64,000 nt of DNA, from NCBI GenBank assembly GCA_963575745.1, contig CAUYUJ010001392.1, positions 1-64,000 on the forward strand, given 5' to 3'. Below, piece by piece: positions 1-11,100 of the stretch (position 1 is the first letter of the stretch; the number at the start of each line of letters is the position of its first letter). This DNA comes from Prorocentrum cordatum (Eukaryota > Sar > Dinophyceae > Prorocentrales > Prorocentraceae). The position numbers and the translations under genes are program-made. A model generated the notes under the pieces. It was given only the letters and a program-made list of their open reading frames with translations, ran no database searches and was not told the DNA's origin.

Positions 1-132
1 GTGTGCGTGTGCGTGTGCGTGTGCGTGTGCGTGCGCGTGCGTGCGTGCGCGCGCGCGTGCGTGCGCGTGCGTGCATGCGCCTGCGTGCGCGCGTGCGTGC
101 GCGCGCGCGTGTGTGCGCGCGCGTTTGCGTTT
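1..132. repeat. GT/GC alternating purine-pyrimidine repeat
   Basis: The window opens inside a GTGC/GTGTGC microsatellite that drifts from GTGTGC to CGCGCG and GTGC units. Long open frames exist here only because the repeat has no stops; they encode Cys-Val or Arg-Val runs and I do not treat them as genes. Such DNA can adopt Z form. Confidence 0.9.
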
Positions 133-620
133 GTCGCGCGGGGGGGATCTGCCGCGGTCGATCGCCCAGGGGGGTTCGACTGCCGCCCCGGCGCGGATCG
201 CCCCCAAAGGGGGAGCTTAGACGGGGGCTTCTCCCGCGGGCGCCCCCGCTTGCCTGGGAGGGCGCGGGGGGTCCTGGATCGCCTGAGGAGGCTTCAGAAC
301 GGGCCGACTCGCCTGGGGGGGTGTCGGTCCGAGCGGCGGAGTCGCCCGGGGGGGGGTCTCCGCCGCTCTGTTTCCGCTCGAGTCGCCCGGGGAGGTCTCG
401 CGCGGGAACGGCCCTCGCGAATCGCCCAGGGGGCGCCTCAGAGGACAGCGCACGGCGCGGAGGATTCATGCACATATTTTGCGGGACTCTCGCGATTGTT
501 TCGCGGGGGGGCCTGGGATCTCGCCAATTTTTCGGGGGGGGCGCAGCGGTCTGCACAGTCGCCCGGGGGGGGGGGGCGAAGAAAAGGAAGGCGGGGATCC
601 GATGCCAAAGCCTCGAGCCA
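133..620. repeat. Degenerate GC-rich minisatellite (TCGCCCGGGGGG core)
   Basis: A core resembling TCGCCC(A/G)GGGGGG recurs about every 35-60 bp, around 170, 200, 277, 314, 345, 382, 424 and 560, separated by variable GC-rich spacers. No convincing coding sequence is seen. The stretch from 620 to about 1,265 shows nothing I can name on either strand. Confidence 0.55.
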
Positions 621-1265
621 CCTCCAGGGCCAAGCGAATCGCGGACAATGGGAGCAGGGAGCGGCCAAGGGTAGAGAAGGGGGGCGAAGGATTACAGCCG
701 CAGGGGGGCGCGAGCGGCGCGCCGAAGAGCAGCAGCGGAGAGAAAAGGAGTTCTCCGGTTGATCACACCAAGAAAAGGGCGAGGTTGATGATTAACTTAA
801 GGCTCTGACTTTGCACGCGCAATCTGCGAGGTGATCCCCCGACGCAGCCTGGGCAGCGCGAACGCCTGCGGGCTGTCCAGGAAGAAGACGAGAAAGCAAG
901 CGCCGCGCGCGGTGCATACTGCAACCAGCGAGCGCACAGCCCCCAGCCAGGAGCTCCCGATGGGCGCGCCCCAGCTCGCCCAGACCATGCCCCCTCGCCA
1001 ACTCTACCACCAGGCCCCTCACGGGCTGGAGGCCGCGCGCGGCGCGGTACATGACGTCGCGCGGATCCGGCGGCCGCGAACGGAGGCGCGGGGAGCGCTC
1101 CAGGCACTGGATGCGCAGCCCATCGCCCCAGCTTCCGCCGCCCCCAAGAATCTCACGGTCACCTCCAGGCGGCCCGAGGTCAACCGCCTCGAGCACGCGC
1201 CCAGCAGGAGGCAAGCCGTGAGCGGCTACGGACCTCGTGGAGCCCTTGTGCATTTGCAGGCGCCC

Positions 1266-2160
1266 TAAGGAGGAGGCGCCGGGCACTCCGCCAGCTTCTG
1301 GCGGTTGCCCGGCCGGACCTGCCGCGCGAAGTCGGGGCGGCGCACCTGCGCGCCAGTCAGAGGACGGGCATCCGACGGGAGTAGCTCCGGCAATCGGCGC
1401 GAGAAGGGCACCGCCCTGTGGTCGGACACCTGAGGCCTCCACTCCAATGCAATAGTCCAGATGTCGCGGCCCAGCTGCTCGACCAGCCGCCGGCTGCAGT
1501 AGATGCGTAGATGCGATCTTGTCTGGAACGCGTACGCGTGGATGCACGCGCCATCTCCGCCTGGTTCATCTCCTGCAGCCCGAATGGCCGCAGCGCTGCC
1601 TGGACATGACGCTCCTCACGGGCATCTACTGCCGCTGGCCTCCGCGGCCCAGTCGAAGTCGCCGACGAGAGCGCTCAACACCTGGACGGAGCCGGCAACG
1701 CGCCGGGCCAGCCGGCCCGGAAGCAGCGCTCGGAGGGCAGGGAAGAAGGAGAAGAGCGAAAGCTGCGCGTGGGGGGCCCCGCGCACGTCCGCCACCGCCA
1801 CCGCCGCGCCCGAATGGAAGTAGCACGCGATGAGATGGAGCGCGCCCCCCCCCCGACCCCTCAGTCGAAGCCGCCCAGCGTGTCCAGGCCGCAAGACCTG
1901 CCGGGAGATCTCCTCGAAATGCGCCAGAAACGCGCCCTTGACTACGACGCCGCGGAAGGGCCCGCCGACCACCAAAAGCAACGGCCTCGTGGAGGCCGCC
2001 ATGCGGAATGCTGCCCAGTGCACCCGCGGGCCTCCGAGATAAGGGCGGCGTCGCCGCGGGCCAGGGGGGGGCGGAAGCATCGCCCCTCGGTCTCACGGCG
2101 CACGGGATCCGCCGCGAAAAAGTCCTGGGCATTCCAAGCCATCGCTGCCAATTCTTAGCG
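1266..2160 (-). pseudogene. Decayed LINE-type (EEP/APE-like) endonuclease
   Basis: Read on the minus strand from about 2,160, three pieces in different frames give the motifs of the endonuclease-exonuclease-phosphatase domain of non-LTR retrotransposons, in the right order: WNAQDFFAADP (N motif), RGDAALISEARG (E motif), ALHLIACYFHSG (Y motif), LVGDFDW (normally GDFN), RQDRIY and EWRPQVSDHRAVPF (SDH motif). The frame shifts near 2,000 and 1,640, with a slip in a duplicated ATCTACGCATCTAC stretch near 1,500, so the copy is dead. The GDFN asparagine is Asp here, which would itself damage catalysis. I see no reverse transcriptase after the SDH motif; the sequence ends in a stop near 1,266. Assignment rests on motif order; the frame joins are inference. 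Confidence 0.6.
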
Positions 2161-2585
2161 CGTGCAGAGGGAGGCAAACTGTGGAAAACAATGTTTTAGT
2201 TAATGTATGGAATAAGTGTGAGAAAAGTGTGCAATCACGAAGCGACCGAAGTACGAGTGTGAAACTTCTGCCATATACTCACGGCGTTTCATTCCCGGCG
2301 AGCCTTCAAGTCTGATTTGGCACCGGCAAAGCACGCCATGTATCCGCTGACTCGCCCGTGCGCGAGTGCCAGCACATGGGCGCAAACAAATGCCCCCCCT
2401 CCTCATATTCCCCCCCTCGCCTTTTGCCCCTCCCCCCCCCTCGCTCTGACCTCGGGCGGGGGGTGGGGGGCGGGGCGGGGGGGGGGTAGGGGGGTGATGG
2501 GTAGTCTTTTGCATATATGCTATTTTTGCACATGCATAATCATATACATATATATATATATATGTATACATATATACACACAGGC
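2161..2585. other. Non-coding stretch with C-run/G-run block and AT microsatellite
   Basis: No gene is seen. From about 2,390 to 2,500 a C-rich block (runs up to 9 C) is followed directly by a G-rich block (runs up to 10 G), so the two can pair as a hairpin or form quadruplexes. A TATATA/CATATA microsatellite follows at about 2,535-2,582. Confidence 0.6.
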
Positions 2586-2840
2586 CCCACGAGACTTACG
2601 ATCCCCATAGGCCTCATGAGCACTATAAGCGTCGCGGGCCCCATGGGCCACGCGAGCCCCATGAACCCTCCGCGAAGCCCTATGGGGGCCCTACCCTCTG
2701 AGCCCCATGGGCCCTATCAGCCCTACAAGCCCCATGTGTATATATATATGTATGTATATATAGTATGCATACATAAATGCAAATCACACGCGAGCCCGAT
2801 GAGCCCTATGTTCGAGCCGGCGCCTTCTGAGCGATCAATG
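2586..2840. repeat. CCCCATGGGCC / AGCCCCATG short tandem repeat
   Basis: Degenerate units of about 9-12 bp built from CCCCATGRGCC and AGCCCTATG recur throughout. The complementary form (GGGCTCATAGGGCTCATGG) makes up the arrays at 33,470-33,795 and 47,180-47,430, so this is a dispersed minisatellite family. Each array sits beside an AT microsatellite. Confidence 0.7.
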
Positions 2841-2966
2841 GGCCCACATACATACATATACATGCACACATGCACACATCATACATACATACATGTGTAC
2901 AGTCATACATACATCCAGACATATACATGTACATATCCACATATATATATACATATGTATATGAAT
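2841..2966. repeat. CATA/TATA microsatellite
   Basis: Mixed CATACATA, CACACATG and TATATATA units. Frames through it encode only Tyr/Ile/His/Met runs. Confidence 0.85.
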
Positions 2967-3115
2967 GCGGCACGTCTCGAAGGCTGCCGCCGTTTTCCCG
3001 CTGGCCAGGACCCGAACGCAATCGCCGAGGCGCGACAGGCGTCGGGGGGTGGGGCTTCGGATTGACCTTGCCAGTGTATCCATTGCCAGTCAGCGGGACG
3101 CCGTCTCGTGTCAAC

Positions 3116-3559
3116 CCGATAAATCTCCCAGAACACCATTTTCTTGATCTCTGTAGTCGGCATGCAAGCGTGTCTGACCACAGCAATGGGGAACACGCTG
3201 TCGTACGATGAACCAGTTCTAGACAATCCATTGCACCACAACCACGCGTAATATTCACTGCGACGATGCACCTCATAACCGTCAACAAACAAGAGCACAG
3301 GTATCATCTTGCAGCGCATGGCAGGGTCCAAATCTTTCAGCACAGCGTGATCCCGATAAGGCTCCCACTCCGTAACGACGTCCCAGAAGCGCTGAAATCC
3401 AGCCTCGCCGTCCCTCCCCAGCACGGCGTCGCCGAACCTCTCCGGCCCTCTCTCCCATATGTATTTGATGAGCCTCGACGGCGGCAAAACGAATATCTCC
3501 GTGAGGTTCATCTTTTTCTTGCCCGGCTCACGCAGTGGGACCCAAACCCGCCTGCCTAG
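3116..3559 (-). CDS. Exon of dinoflagellate family protein, unknown function
   Basis: A minus-strand open exon of about 148 codons. Its centre, including IPVLLFVDGYEVHRRSEYYAW and then PIAVVRHACMPTTEIKKMVFWEIYR, has the look of a large dinoflagellate multigene family: an IP-x-LLF-DG-E segment, an aromatic WLWCNGLS segment and a cationic PTTEIKKMVFW helix. I cannot name a function. The downstream edge is placed at the donor after ATCGG at 3,116 (GTTGACACG follows). The true start is unresolved; a good AUG lies in MNLTEIF about 17 codons inside. It is intron-bounded, so only part of a protein. The family resemblance is recognition, not a search result. Confidence 0.55.
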
Positions 3560-3604
3560 CAAGGCGGGGGAGCGCGTTGTAGCATCTGCCTGTGTGTATA
3601 TATA

Positions 3605-4612
3605 TATATATATGTCCCAGTGCGACCCGACCCTATAGGAGTTGGAGCCCCTAGGAAAGCAGCATTAGTAGCAACAGTAAAGCTAAGGTAAAGCTACGCT
3701 AAAGCTAAGCTAACGCTAAGCTAAAGCTAAGCTAAAGATAAGCAGAAGCTAAGCTGAAGCTAAGCAAAAGCTAAGCTAAAGCTAAACTAAAGCTAAGCTA
3801 AAGCTAAGCTAAAGCTAAAGCTAAAGCTGAGCTAAGGCTAAGCTAAAGCTAAGCTGAAGCTAAGCTAACGCTAAGCTAACATTAAGCTAGCGCTAAGCTA
3901 CAGCTAAGCTAAAGCCAAGCTGAAACTATGAGCTGAAGCTAAGCTGAAACTAAGCTGAGGCTAAGCTGAAGCTAAGCTAACGTAAGGCTAAGCTGAAGCT
4001 AAAACTAGCAAGAAAGCTAAAGCGAAAGCAAAACTAAAGCTAAAGCTAAAGCTAAAGCTAAAGCTTCGCTAACGCTAAGCCAAAGCTAAGCTAAAGCTAC
4101 GCTAGAACTCCGCTATAGCTAAGCTAAAGCTAAGCAGAAGCTAAAGCTAAGCAAAAGCTAAGCGAAAGCTAAACTAAAACTAAGCTAAAGCTAAGCTAAA
4201 GCTAGGCTAAAGCTAAATTAAAGCTAAGCTAAAGCTAAGCTAAAGCTAAGCTAAAGCTAAGCTAAAGCTAAGCAGAAGCTAAGCTAAAGCTAAGCGGTAA
4301 CTGAACTAAATCTACACCATAGCTTAGCTAAAGCTAATATAAAGCTAAGCTAACGCTAAGCTAAAGCTAAGCTAAATCAAAGCTAAAGCAACGCTAAAGC
4401 TAAGCTGAAAACTGAAGCTAAGCTAAAGCTAAGGTAAAGCTAAGCTAAAGCTAAAGCTAAAGCTAAAGCTAGAAGCTAGAAGCTAAAGCTAAAGCTAAAT
4501 CTCCCAGGGGGCTGGGGGAACCGCGGGGCGGATCCTGGGGGAACCGCCCGGGGCGAGGTCCTCTGCCCAGCCCCATATAAGCTGGGCCCTTCTAAGCAAG
4601 CAGCCTGTCTGT
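3605..4612. mobile_element. AGCT-array dispersed element, copy 1 (forward)
   Basis: A conserved left end (TCCCAGTGCGACC, then GGAGTTGGAGCCCCTAGG and AAAGCAGCAT) leads into an array of the 11-bp unit AGCTAAAGCTA from about 3,675 to 4,498. A conserved right end follows: CCCAGGGGG, two GGGGGAACCGC boxes, a GGATCCTGGGGG box, GGGGCGAGG, then CTGCCCAGCCCC and TATAAGC. The same two ends occur in six other places in the window. No coding capacity. A TATA microsatellite adjoins the left end. Confidence 0.8.
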
Positions 4613-4849
4613 GACGGCCCCAATTGGCCTCTGAGATCGGCGGCCCATCGCGGGCCACCGCCGGCGCGCGCGACGAAACTTCGGCGGGCCCGCCCAGCGC
4701 ATACATATATATTTATATATATACACACACCTATACCCATCAGCATTCGAGGGGATGGGGGGGGGCAATTAGCCTCGCGAAGGACCCAGCCATAAGCAGT
4801 TGTGGGCGCAGCGTTCTGGGCCCATCGGTAGACGGGCCCCCCCATTTAA
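4613..4849. other. GC-rich spacer with TATA microsatellite
   Basis: Spacer between the AGCT element and the ~100-bp satellite. It holds a TATATATTTATATATATA stretch at about 4,702-4,725 and no gene that I can see. Confidence 0.5.
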
Positions 4850-5165
4850 TAGAGCCACGAACCGCATGGGGGGCGCGTCGACATGGGGAACTTTACTGGG
4901 GCCTTCGGTGGCGCTCCTTATGGGACCACGAAACGCGTGCGAGGTGCGCCGAAATTCGCAGGGAAACGCATGCGGACCCCGCCACTGGGGCCTTCGGTGG
5001 AGCTCACTATACGGGGCCATGAACTGAATGAGGTGTGCGCCGACACGGACGGGGAACGCGCGAGGGGCGTGCCGACGAGGGCGGGGGGATCCGCGTGCGG
5101 ACCCTGCCACTGGCGCCTGCGGTGGAGCCCGCTATGGGGCCGCGAATCGCGCTGGGCGCGAAACT
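4850..5165. repeat. ~100-bp satellite, three units
   Basis: Three tandem units of about 95-120 bp share GGGGCCTTCGGTGGAGCTC, a TATGGGGCC(A)CGAA core, GTGCGAGGTGYGCCG and ACGCATGCGGACCC(T/C)GCCAC. The same family recurs at 57,135-57,345 and, inverted, at 63,715-64,000. Two of the three loci lie just beyond the right end of an AGCT element. Confidence 0.75.
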
Positions 5166-5439
5166 ATTGGTCAGAAAAGGCAGCGGGGGCCGCAAGCGCC
5201 CAAGATAGGATCTAAAGGCACATTGAACGAAGCATCTGCCAACCACCTGTCCATATCTCGATCTACATTGGATGGGTCTCGCTTGGCGAGCGACGCCATC
5301 CACTCTACTCCGGGGCCTGTGGCGCCGCTCGCCTCTGCGGCGGCGGCCATGTCAACTGCGTCGCGCCACCATAGCTGTCCACGGCCGACTCGCTCGAGCG
5401 CGGCGCGGGCGAACGGGTCGTCGACGGACTCATCGGAGC
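5166..5439. other. Unassigned GC-rich stretch
   Basis: Open on both strands for short distances but without splice context or recognisable motifs. I see no gene here. Confidence 0.4.
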
Positions 5440-5690
5440 GGGCCCTCCTCGAGGGCGGCGGAAATTATTTGACTATCGAAATCGGTGATAAGGATGAGGA
5501 GTAAGGATGAAAGACCCTCGGGCGCCCATTCTGAAATTTTCCCCGATCGGGGCGAAGGATGGGCCATCGAGGCAAGGATGCAGGGGTACCTTTGTGCATC
5601 ATCCTTAACATCGACGTCGATTGACAGCGGGCAGTGGCGGATTTCCATGAGTGTGGGGGGGGGGGGGGTCAAGGGCGGCCCGGCGCCTTC
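5440..5690 (-). CDS. Candidate exon, unknown protein
   Basis: A minus-strand open stretch whose residues look like protein rather than repeat: MEIRHCPLSIDVDVKDDAQR, then CILASMAHPSPRSGKISEWA and SSLLLILITDFDSQIISAAL. It lies downstream of the exons at 6.2-7.3 kb on the same strand and could be their last exon. I do not recognise it. Upstream (higher coordinates) it is bounded by a G-rich repeat that would be a pyrimidine tract in the transcript. Confidence 0.35.
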
Positions 5691-6150
5691 GGGGTCGATG
5701 GCGCCCCCCAGGGGCCCCTGGATATTATAATGGGCGGCGCGGGGTTGCCGAAGGGCACATGGGGGCGCAGGGGAGGGATGGGGGGGGGAGTTGACGCGGC
5801 CACAAGAGTTGCATTCTGCATTGGCGCGAGACAGGGGGAATGGGAGGGAGAAGGAGAGGGGGGCAGGGACAAAGGGGGCGGGGGAGGGGGCGAGGCAGGG
5901 AGCATGGGAGGGGGCAGGCGAAAGGGGGAGGTGGAACAGGGCGGGGGGAGGGGGAGGGGGAGAGGGGAGGGGGGGGGGAGGGAGGGGGAGGGGGGGGGAG
6001 GGGGAGGGGGAGGGGGGAGGGGGGAGGGGGAGGGGGAGGGAGGGGGCGCGGGGGGGAGGGGGAGGCAGAGGGGGGGGGGGTGAAGGTGTGGGAGGGGAGA
6101 AGAGCAAGGGGAGGGGGAAGGGATGGGAGAGGTCGAAGGGTGAGTGGGAT
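5650..6150. repeat. GGGGGA purine-rich low-complexity tract
   Basis: Degenerate GGGGGAG/GAGGGGG units make up nearly all of 5,820-6,140. On the transcribed minus strand this is a long pyrimidine tract, as in many introns of this window. Frames through it encode only Gly/Glu/Arg or Pro/Ser. Confidence 0.85.
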
Positions 6151-6213
6151 AGCGGGTCTCATGGATATGTGTACGCGACATTTGATAATGATTCTAGGCT
6201 ATCTATGCGTGTA

Positions 6214-7280
6214 TCATGTATGCGCATATGATATAATAATGGAACGGTCGCTGATGCTGACACGGTCGCCGACGCTGGCAAGCCTGAACGTTGAGAAGCA
6301 TGGCGTAGCAAGCTTTGAATGCATCGCATGGCGCAGTAGCATGGCCGACATAGGCGGCAAGAGAAATCGACCCCTCGATACATCCCCGCCGACTTTCAAT
6401 CGGTTCTCGGGGCACCCGCGACGGCGGAAGTAGACCACAACAGCGCATTGGCCCGAGATCTCTCGAATCCTGATACCACCTGATTTGTTTCTGAGCCTCG
6501 GACGCTGCGCGAATTACCCAATCGTGTCTGCGTCATGGCTTCGAGCTCTGCGTTGGTGAGACCTGGCCCTGGAATGAATTCGGGAAGAGCACGGGGCGGC
6601 TGGTGCGCCGCGGCAACTCTGCGACGCCAATAGCCAGGATCATCGCAGCGCTCCCTCACAGAAAGGCCGTGAACTCGCCAGTGAACCTTCGAGGTTGGAG
6701 CCGCGCGCCACCGACGATGAGGGCCTCTCCACCGCCGCGCCCGTGGCGCAGAGGTGGCGGCATCACCGTCGTTGGCGCGCGATTCCCAAACTCGCCAGGG
6801 CCTGGCGGAAGCGCGACGAAACGACCACATCGATCGATTCGCTGGCGCGCCCACGGCCGCCCACTTGCGGCGCGCGTTAGCTAGCACCCGCAGGGGGAAT
6901 GCCGTGATCCCTGCCTCCTCGGAGGAGCCCCAGACGCGAAGCAGGAAGGAGGATGGGGGGGGAGGGGAAGAGGAAGAGGCGAGAGGAAAGAGCAAAGAGG
7001 AGGAGGAGAAGGAGGAGGAGGAGGAGTATCGGGGAAGGGAGCACAGAGAGGAGGGGCGAAGGAACGAGGAGCGGGGGAAAGGCTGAAGGACGAAACAGGG
7101 GGATTCCTTCTGCCACGCCCATGCATCGCGGGTGCCAGGGCCATTGAGCCAGGCGGGCCACCGCTGATCCTCGTAAATATCAAGGTCGCTCACGGCCATG
7201 GCCCAGGACTCCGGACGTGCCCCCGCCCCGCCGTTGCCGACGCCAAAGAGCTGCTCGGTGGCACGCCGAGGCGCGATCAT
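6214..7280 (-). CDS. Minus-strand gene, unknown protein, 2-3 exons
   Basis: Upstream exon about 7,280-7,090 contains AMAVSDLDIYEDQRWPAWLN and RDAWAWQKESPCFVLQ. It is followed by a GGA/TCC-rich stretch (about 7,085-6,945) that is probably an intron. The next exon, about 6,925-6,450, contains GITAFPLRVLANARRKWAAV, SMWSFRRASARPWRVWESRA and LPEFIPGPGLTNAELEAMTQ. A third open segment, 6,438-6,214 in another frame (CPENRLKVGGDVSRGRFLLP, ending IIISYAHT and a stop), may be the terminal exon. No domain is recognised. The frame runs open through the repeat, so the intron call is inferred from composition. Upstream exons beyond 7.28 kb were not found. Confidence 0.45.
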
Positions 7281-7450
7281 CCTCGTTCCTCATTCCTCCT
7301 CCCTCCGCCCATCCTCCTCCCCTTCCTCCCCCCTCCAATCTAGCTTCGGTTCAAGAAGAACACCCCCCCCCCCCCGCATTCCCCATTGCCTTCCGCCTCA
7401 TCCTTCTTACCTTGTTCTCCATCCTGCTCGTCTTTGGTAGCAACCCGCCT
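7270..7450. repeat. Pyrimidine-rich (TCC/CCT) tract
   Basis: Irregular TCCTCC and CCCTTCCTCCC sequence with a run of C near 7,361-7,374. Probably intronic or intergenic; no coding evidence. Confidence 0.6.
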
Positions 7451-7560
7451 GCGCTTAGTTGCGAAGTGGCAAGGGCCCCTGCACCGAACTGTCAACCGAA
7501 ATTGGCCAGGAAGGGACGGCCGCGCCACGACAGTCGCGGCGCGGCGACCCCAGTCGTGAC

Positions 7561-7587
7561 GCCTGGAGTCGCGGCACGACTCCAGGC
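7561..7587. other. Perfect 11-bp inverted repeat followed by A-run
   Basis: GCCTGGAGTCG, a 5-nt loop CGGCA, then CGACTCCAGGC, followed by nine A. It looks like a bacterial intrinsic terminator, but nothing else here is bacterial. I record it only as a hairpin. Confidence 0.8.
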
Positions 7588-7891
7588 AAAAAAAAAGCGG
7601 CAAGCGCAAAGGGTCAGGCCCGCGGCAACTGAGGAGCAAGGCCCAAGGTGACTCTGAACTGATGTCGGAACTGAGAGGCTCGGATCCAGAGAGGCCCTCG
7701 CTCAAACCTACGAGGTCCCCACAGACCGCAGATCAACACTCGCCACGACACGCATCTGAACAGCTCGAGGTCTTTGCCATGCCAGGCTGACCACGGATGT
7801 CAAATCTGGCGCGGCGCCGACGCCCAGATGCCACTTGGGAGTCGGATGTGGGTGGTGGCTTCGATGGCGCGAGGACCATCATTGTGGAACT

Positions 7892-8016
<125 letters not shown>

Positions 8017-8194
8017 AGGGGGCGAAGGCATCTTCTGGGCATCGCCGCTGGCAAAACAAAGCGCCTCCTGGCCGCGAGCAGCGACCTGCCAGAGGTCGCC
8101 CAGCCCACGGCATCGCGAAAACTCAACTCCAGACCGAGCGCTTGCTGCGTGCCCTGCGGCAGGCGCCCAATGAAAATGACGGGCACGCACGCCC

Positions 8195-11100
8195 CTACGG
8201 CCCCCCCTGGCCCTTCTTCGTCTGCTGGCCGCCGCTGAGCTTCGACAACTCGCGAGCAAGGTAGTCGGTCAAGTTCTTGGGCAAGCCAGTGTTGGTGGTT
8301 TTCCTGATCTGATTATCCAAGATTTCCTTGCGGCTCGCTTTCGGTGCGCTCGGGAGAGTAACCAAGATCACTCGCACCGTCGATGCGACAGAGATGAAGC
8401 ACCGGCCCTTGCTCAGCAACTTGGCAACAGCCTGGTGGCGATTAATAATATAGAGTGGCCACTGGAGCCCCCGCCCTCCCACCCCCGCACCCCCGCCACT
8501 TCTTCAAGCGCTGATAGGGCCCACCGGGCGCGAGCGATGAGCGCGCTTGAAGAAATGGCAAGGGGGCAACGACGCGGAGGCAGGGAGGAGGGAGGCACAC
8601 CGCGGCGCCCATCTCTTTATTATCATGGCCAACCACGCAAGCACTCTCATGCTTGACCTCAAACTTCTCGTCCTCGCTGAGAACCTGGGACTCCATGGAC
8701 TTCGCGAGGCTCAACCCCTTGCTGAGAGCGACCCAACTGCTCGCGAAATCGTCCCAAGTCTTGGAAAGTAACTCCTCTTTGCATTTCTCTACATCGAACA
8801 CGTCGACGCAGTGCGGAGCATAAACGGGGATCTGGTGATCGAGGCTCTCGGACTCCACCTTGAGTACGTTGGCTATCTTCAGGCTGACAGCCTGGAGCAA
8901 CTCCTTCCCGCACCGCGCGGCCGCGTCGCACTCGATCCGCATCCTCGCGAGGCTAATGTTGGGATCGTCACCGAAGATGGGCCGCGATGCCTCAGCCGAG
9001 CACGCCTCCGCCATGCCCTCCGACATCGCGAGCGTCGAGAGGGTGCCCACCAGAGTCGCATGCTTAGTCCAGTGCTGCTGCAAGCCCTCCGGAACACAGA
9101 ACGGCTTGGCCGTGATGCCGCGCATCTGCGTGGAGAGGACTGCGTGGGACAGTCTGCATCGGAGCAAGGCCCAGCGCAGGCGAAGGCACAGAGCCGAAGA
9201 ACTCTTTCCCGTGGCAGCGAACAGCGCGGCCACCTCCTCCATCCTCACGTGGTTAGCTCCGACGTCGTCCTTAACGGTCTGCCAGAGAGCATTCAAGCGG
9301 TCAACCTGGTCGTCGTCCAGACTCTGGCTGTTCAGAAAGAAAGCGGTAGCGCCCGCAGCGGACGCATCATCTCCTGCTAAATCCTTTGCCAGCGAGCGAT
9401 GGCGGGGGGAAAAGGGTCAACGGGGCAATCGCGGAGCCCGACGCCGCAACGATCAAGAAGCGCGATCATCTTCACGCACCCTCCAGACTCTGGGCCCACC
9501 GCGGAGAGGGACACGTCAGCAAAGAGGAGGGAAGTCACCGAGAAGCTGCTGACCCTGCTCACGCATCAATCCCCATGGAGTTTTATGTAAAAAACGACCT
9601 TGCGCATTGCGATGCATCGAACGTGTTCGGAGCGGAAAGGGGCGGATTGTCGCCCGGCGCTCCTTCCAGTAGCTGCTGTCAACGCCGAGGACAACACTGA
9701 TGTGAGAAAGTTTCGGCGACACGTTGGTCGACGCATGGTCTGAGAGGACGGCCTTGGCACGCGTGCAAACGTCTTTGAAAACCTGAACAGGAACACCCTT
9801 GCTGACCAGCAAGGGCTCCGATGATATAAAATGTTTCTCAATTTTCTCAACCATAGCGGCCAGATCTTCCAAGGGGCCAATATCATCGACAGCGTACGTT
9901 GGGTCGATGACCTCAAAGTCGGCAGAGGTGACATCGGAGACGAAAGATAACACGAGCTGGTTGGCCGATAAAGCTGACGTCTGGTGCGCGTGATTGCTGG
10001 AATCGAAATGCGCTGCCCCTCGCAAAGGGACGAACACCGACTCAACCCTCTCGGAATAAACTTTCTTGCAATCCTCGACCTGATCATCCTGAGGCCCACT
10101 GGCGTAGATCCGCAACACGTTCTCCCAGGCGGCGAACGCGGTCTTCATGACGGCCACGACCATCGTCTCGAAGCCCTCCACGTAGGGGGCAGCCTGCCGG
10201 CGCATCATCCTTCCCCATTCCTTCAGCCCTCCTTCCTCCTACCTTCCCTCATCCTTCAACTCGTCCCCTCTCCCTGCTCCTCCCCTCCGCTGGGCCCCCC
10301 TTCACCCGCTTCGGTCGTATTCCATGCTCCTGTGCTAATCCTCCACTACTCATGCTCACCTCCACTCCACTCCTCCACTCCCCTTCCAGCACCGCTCGAC
10401 CTCCATCCTCCATCCCCCAGCTCGCGCCCACTCATCTCCACTCCTCCCCCTCCACTCGCCGCCCTTCCGTCAAAACCACTCGGTCAAGCCTTGTCCGCGA
10501 ACTTGAAGGGCGACAGCTCACTATCCAACTGAATGGCCACGTCGAGAGACGGCTCGCTCTTCAACAGCGCTGACACTCGGTCCATCGCCTTGAGCTTCGC
10601 ATCGTGCTCGGAGAGGACGGCCCGAGCGTACTTCCTGAGCTTGTCCCCGGCACCAGTCGCAGAGAATATCTTGTGCGTGTCTGACGAGCCACGTTTGATC
10701 ACGTGCTCGAGGTCGCTGACCGCGTCCAACTGCTTGGGCTGGTCGTACTTGGCAACGTCGAACATCTGCTTGATGACCCTGAGCTCCTTGGTCAGGTCCT
10801 CGTGCAGGTGGACGCCCGACGGGAACGACGCGCCTTCCTCGGGAATCGGGGCCAGGAGAGCGCTGACCATCCTCAAATGGTCGATCTTCTGTTTCGGAGC
10901 CTTGTCCCCTGAGACCGTGACGACGTCGATCAGAGCGTCGTTCACTCGATCCTGTCGGCGACGGGCGACGGCGCGACCCCGCCTCCTCATTCCCCCGACG
11001 CCCCTGTAGCGCATGTGCCGACCTACATCCCAAAATTTCAACAAAAATACCCAGAAGACGCCCTGGAAAGCCCCTGGCGGCGGCGCCTCGCCCTCTTCTC

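Noticed and set aside
1-762. Long plus-strand open frames beginning in the GT/GC repeat
   Set aside because: They exist because the repeat lacks stops; residues are Cys/Val/Arg runs and continue into a G-rich minisatellite.
7561-7587. Rho-independent terminator
   Set aside because: Hairpin plus A-run fits the shape, but there is no bacterial gene context and the A-run is on the plus strand while genes are on the minus strand.
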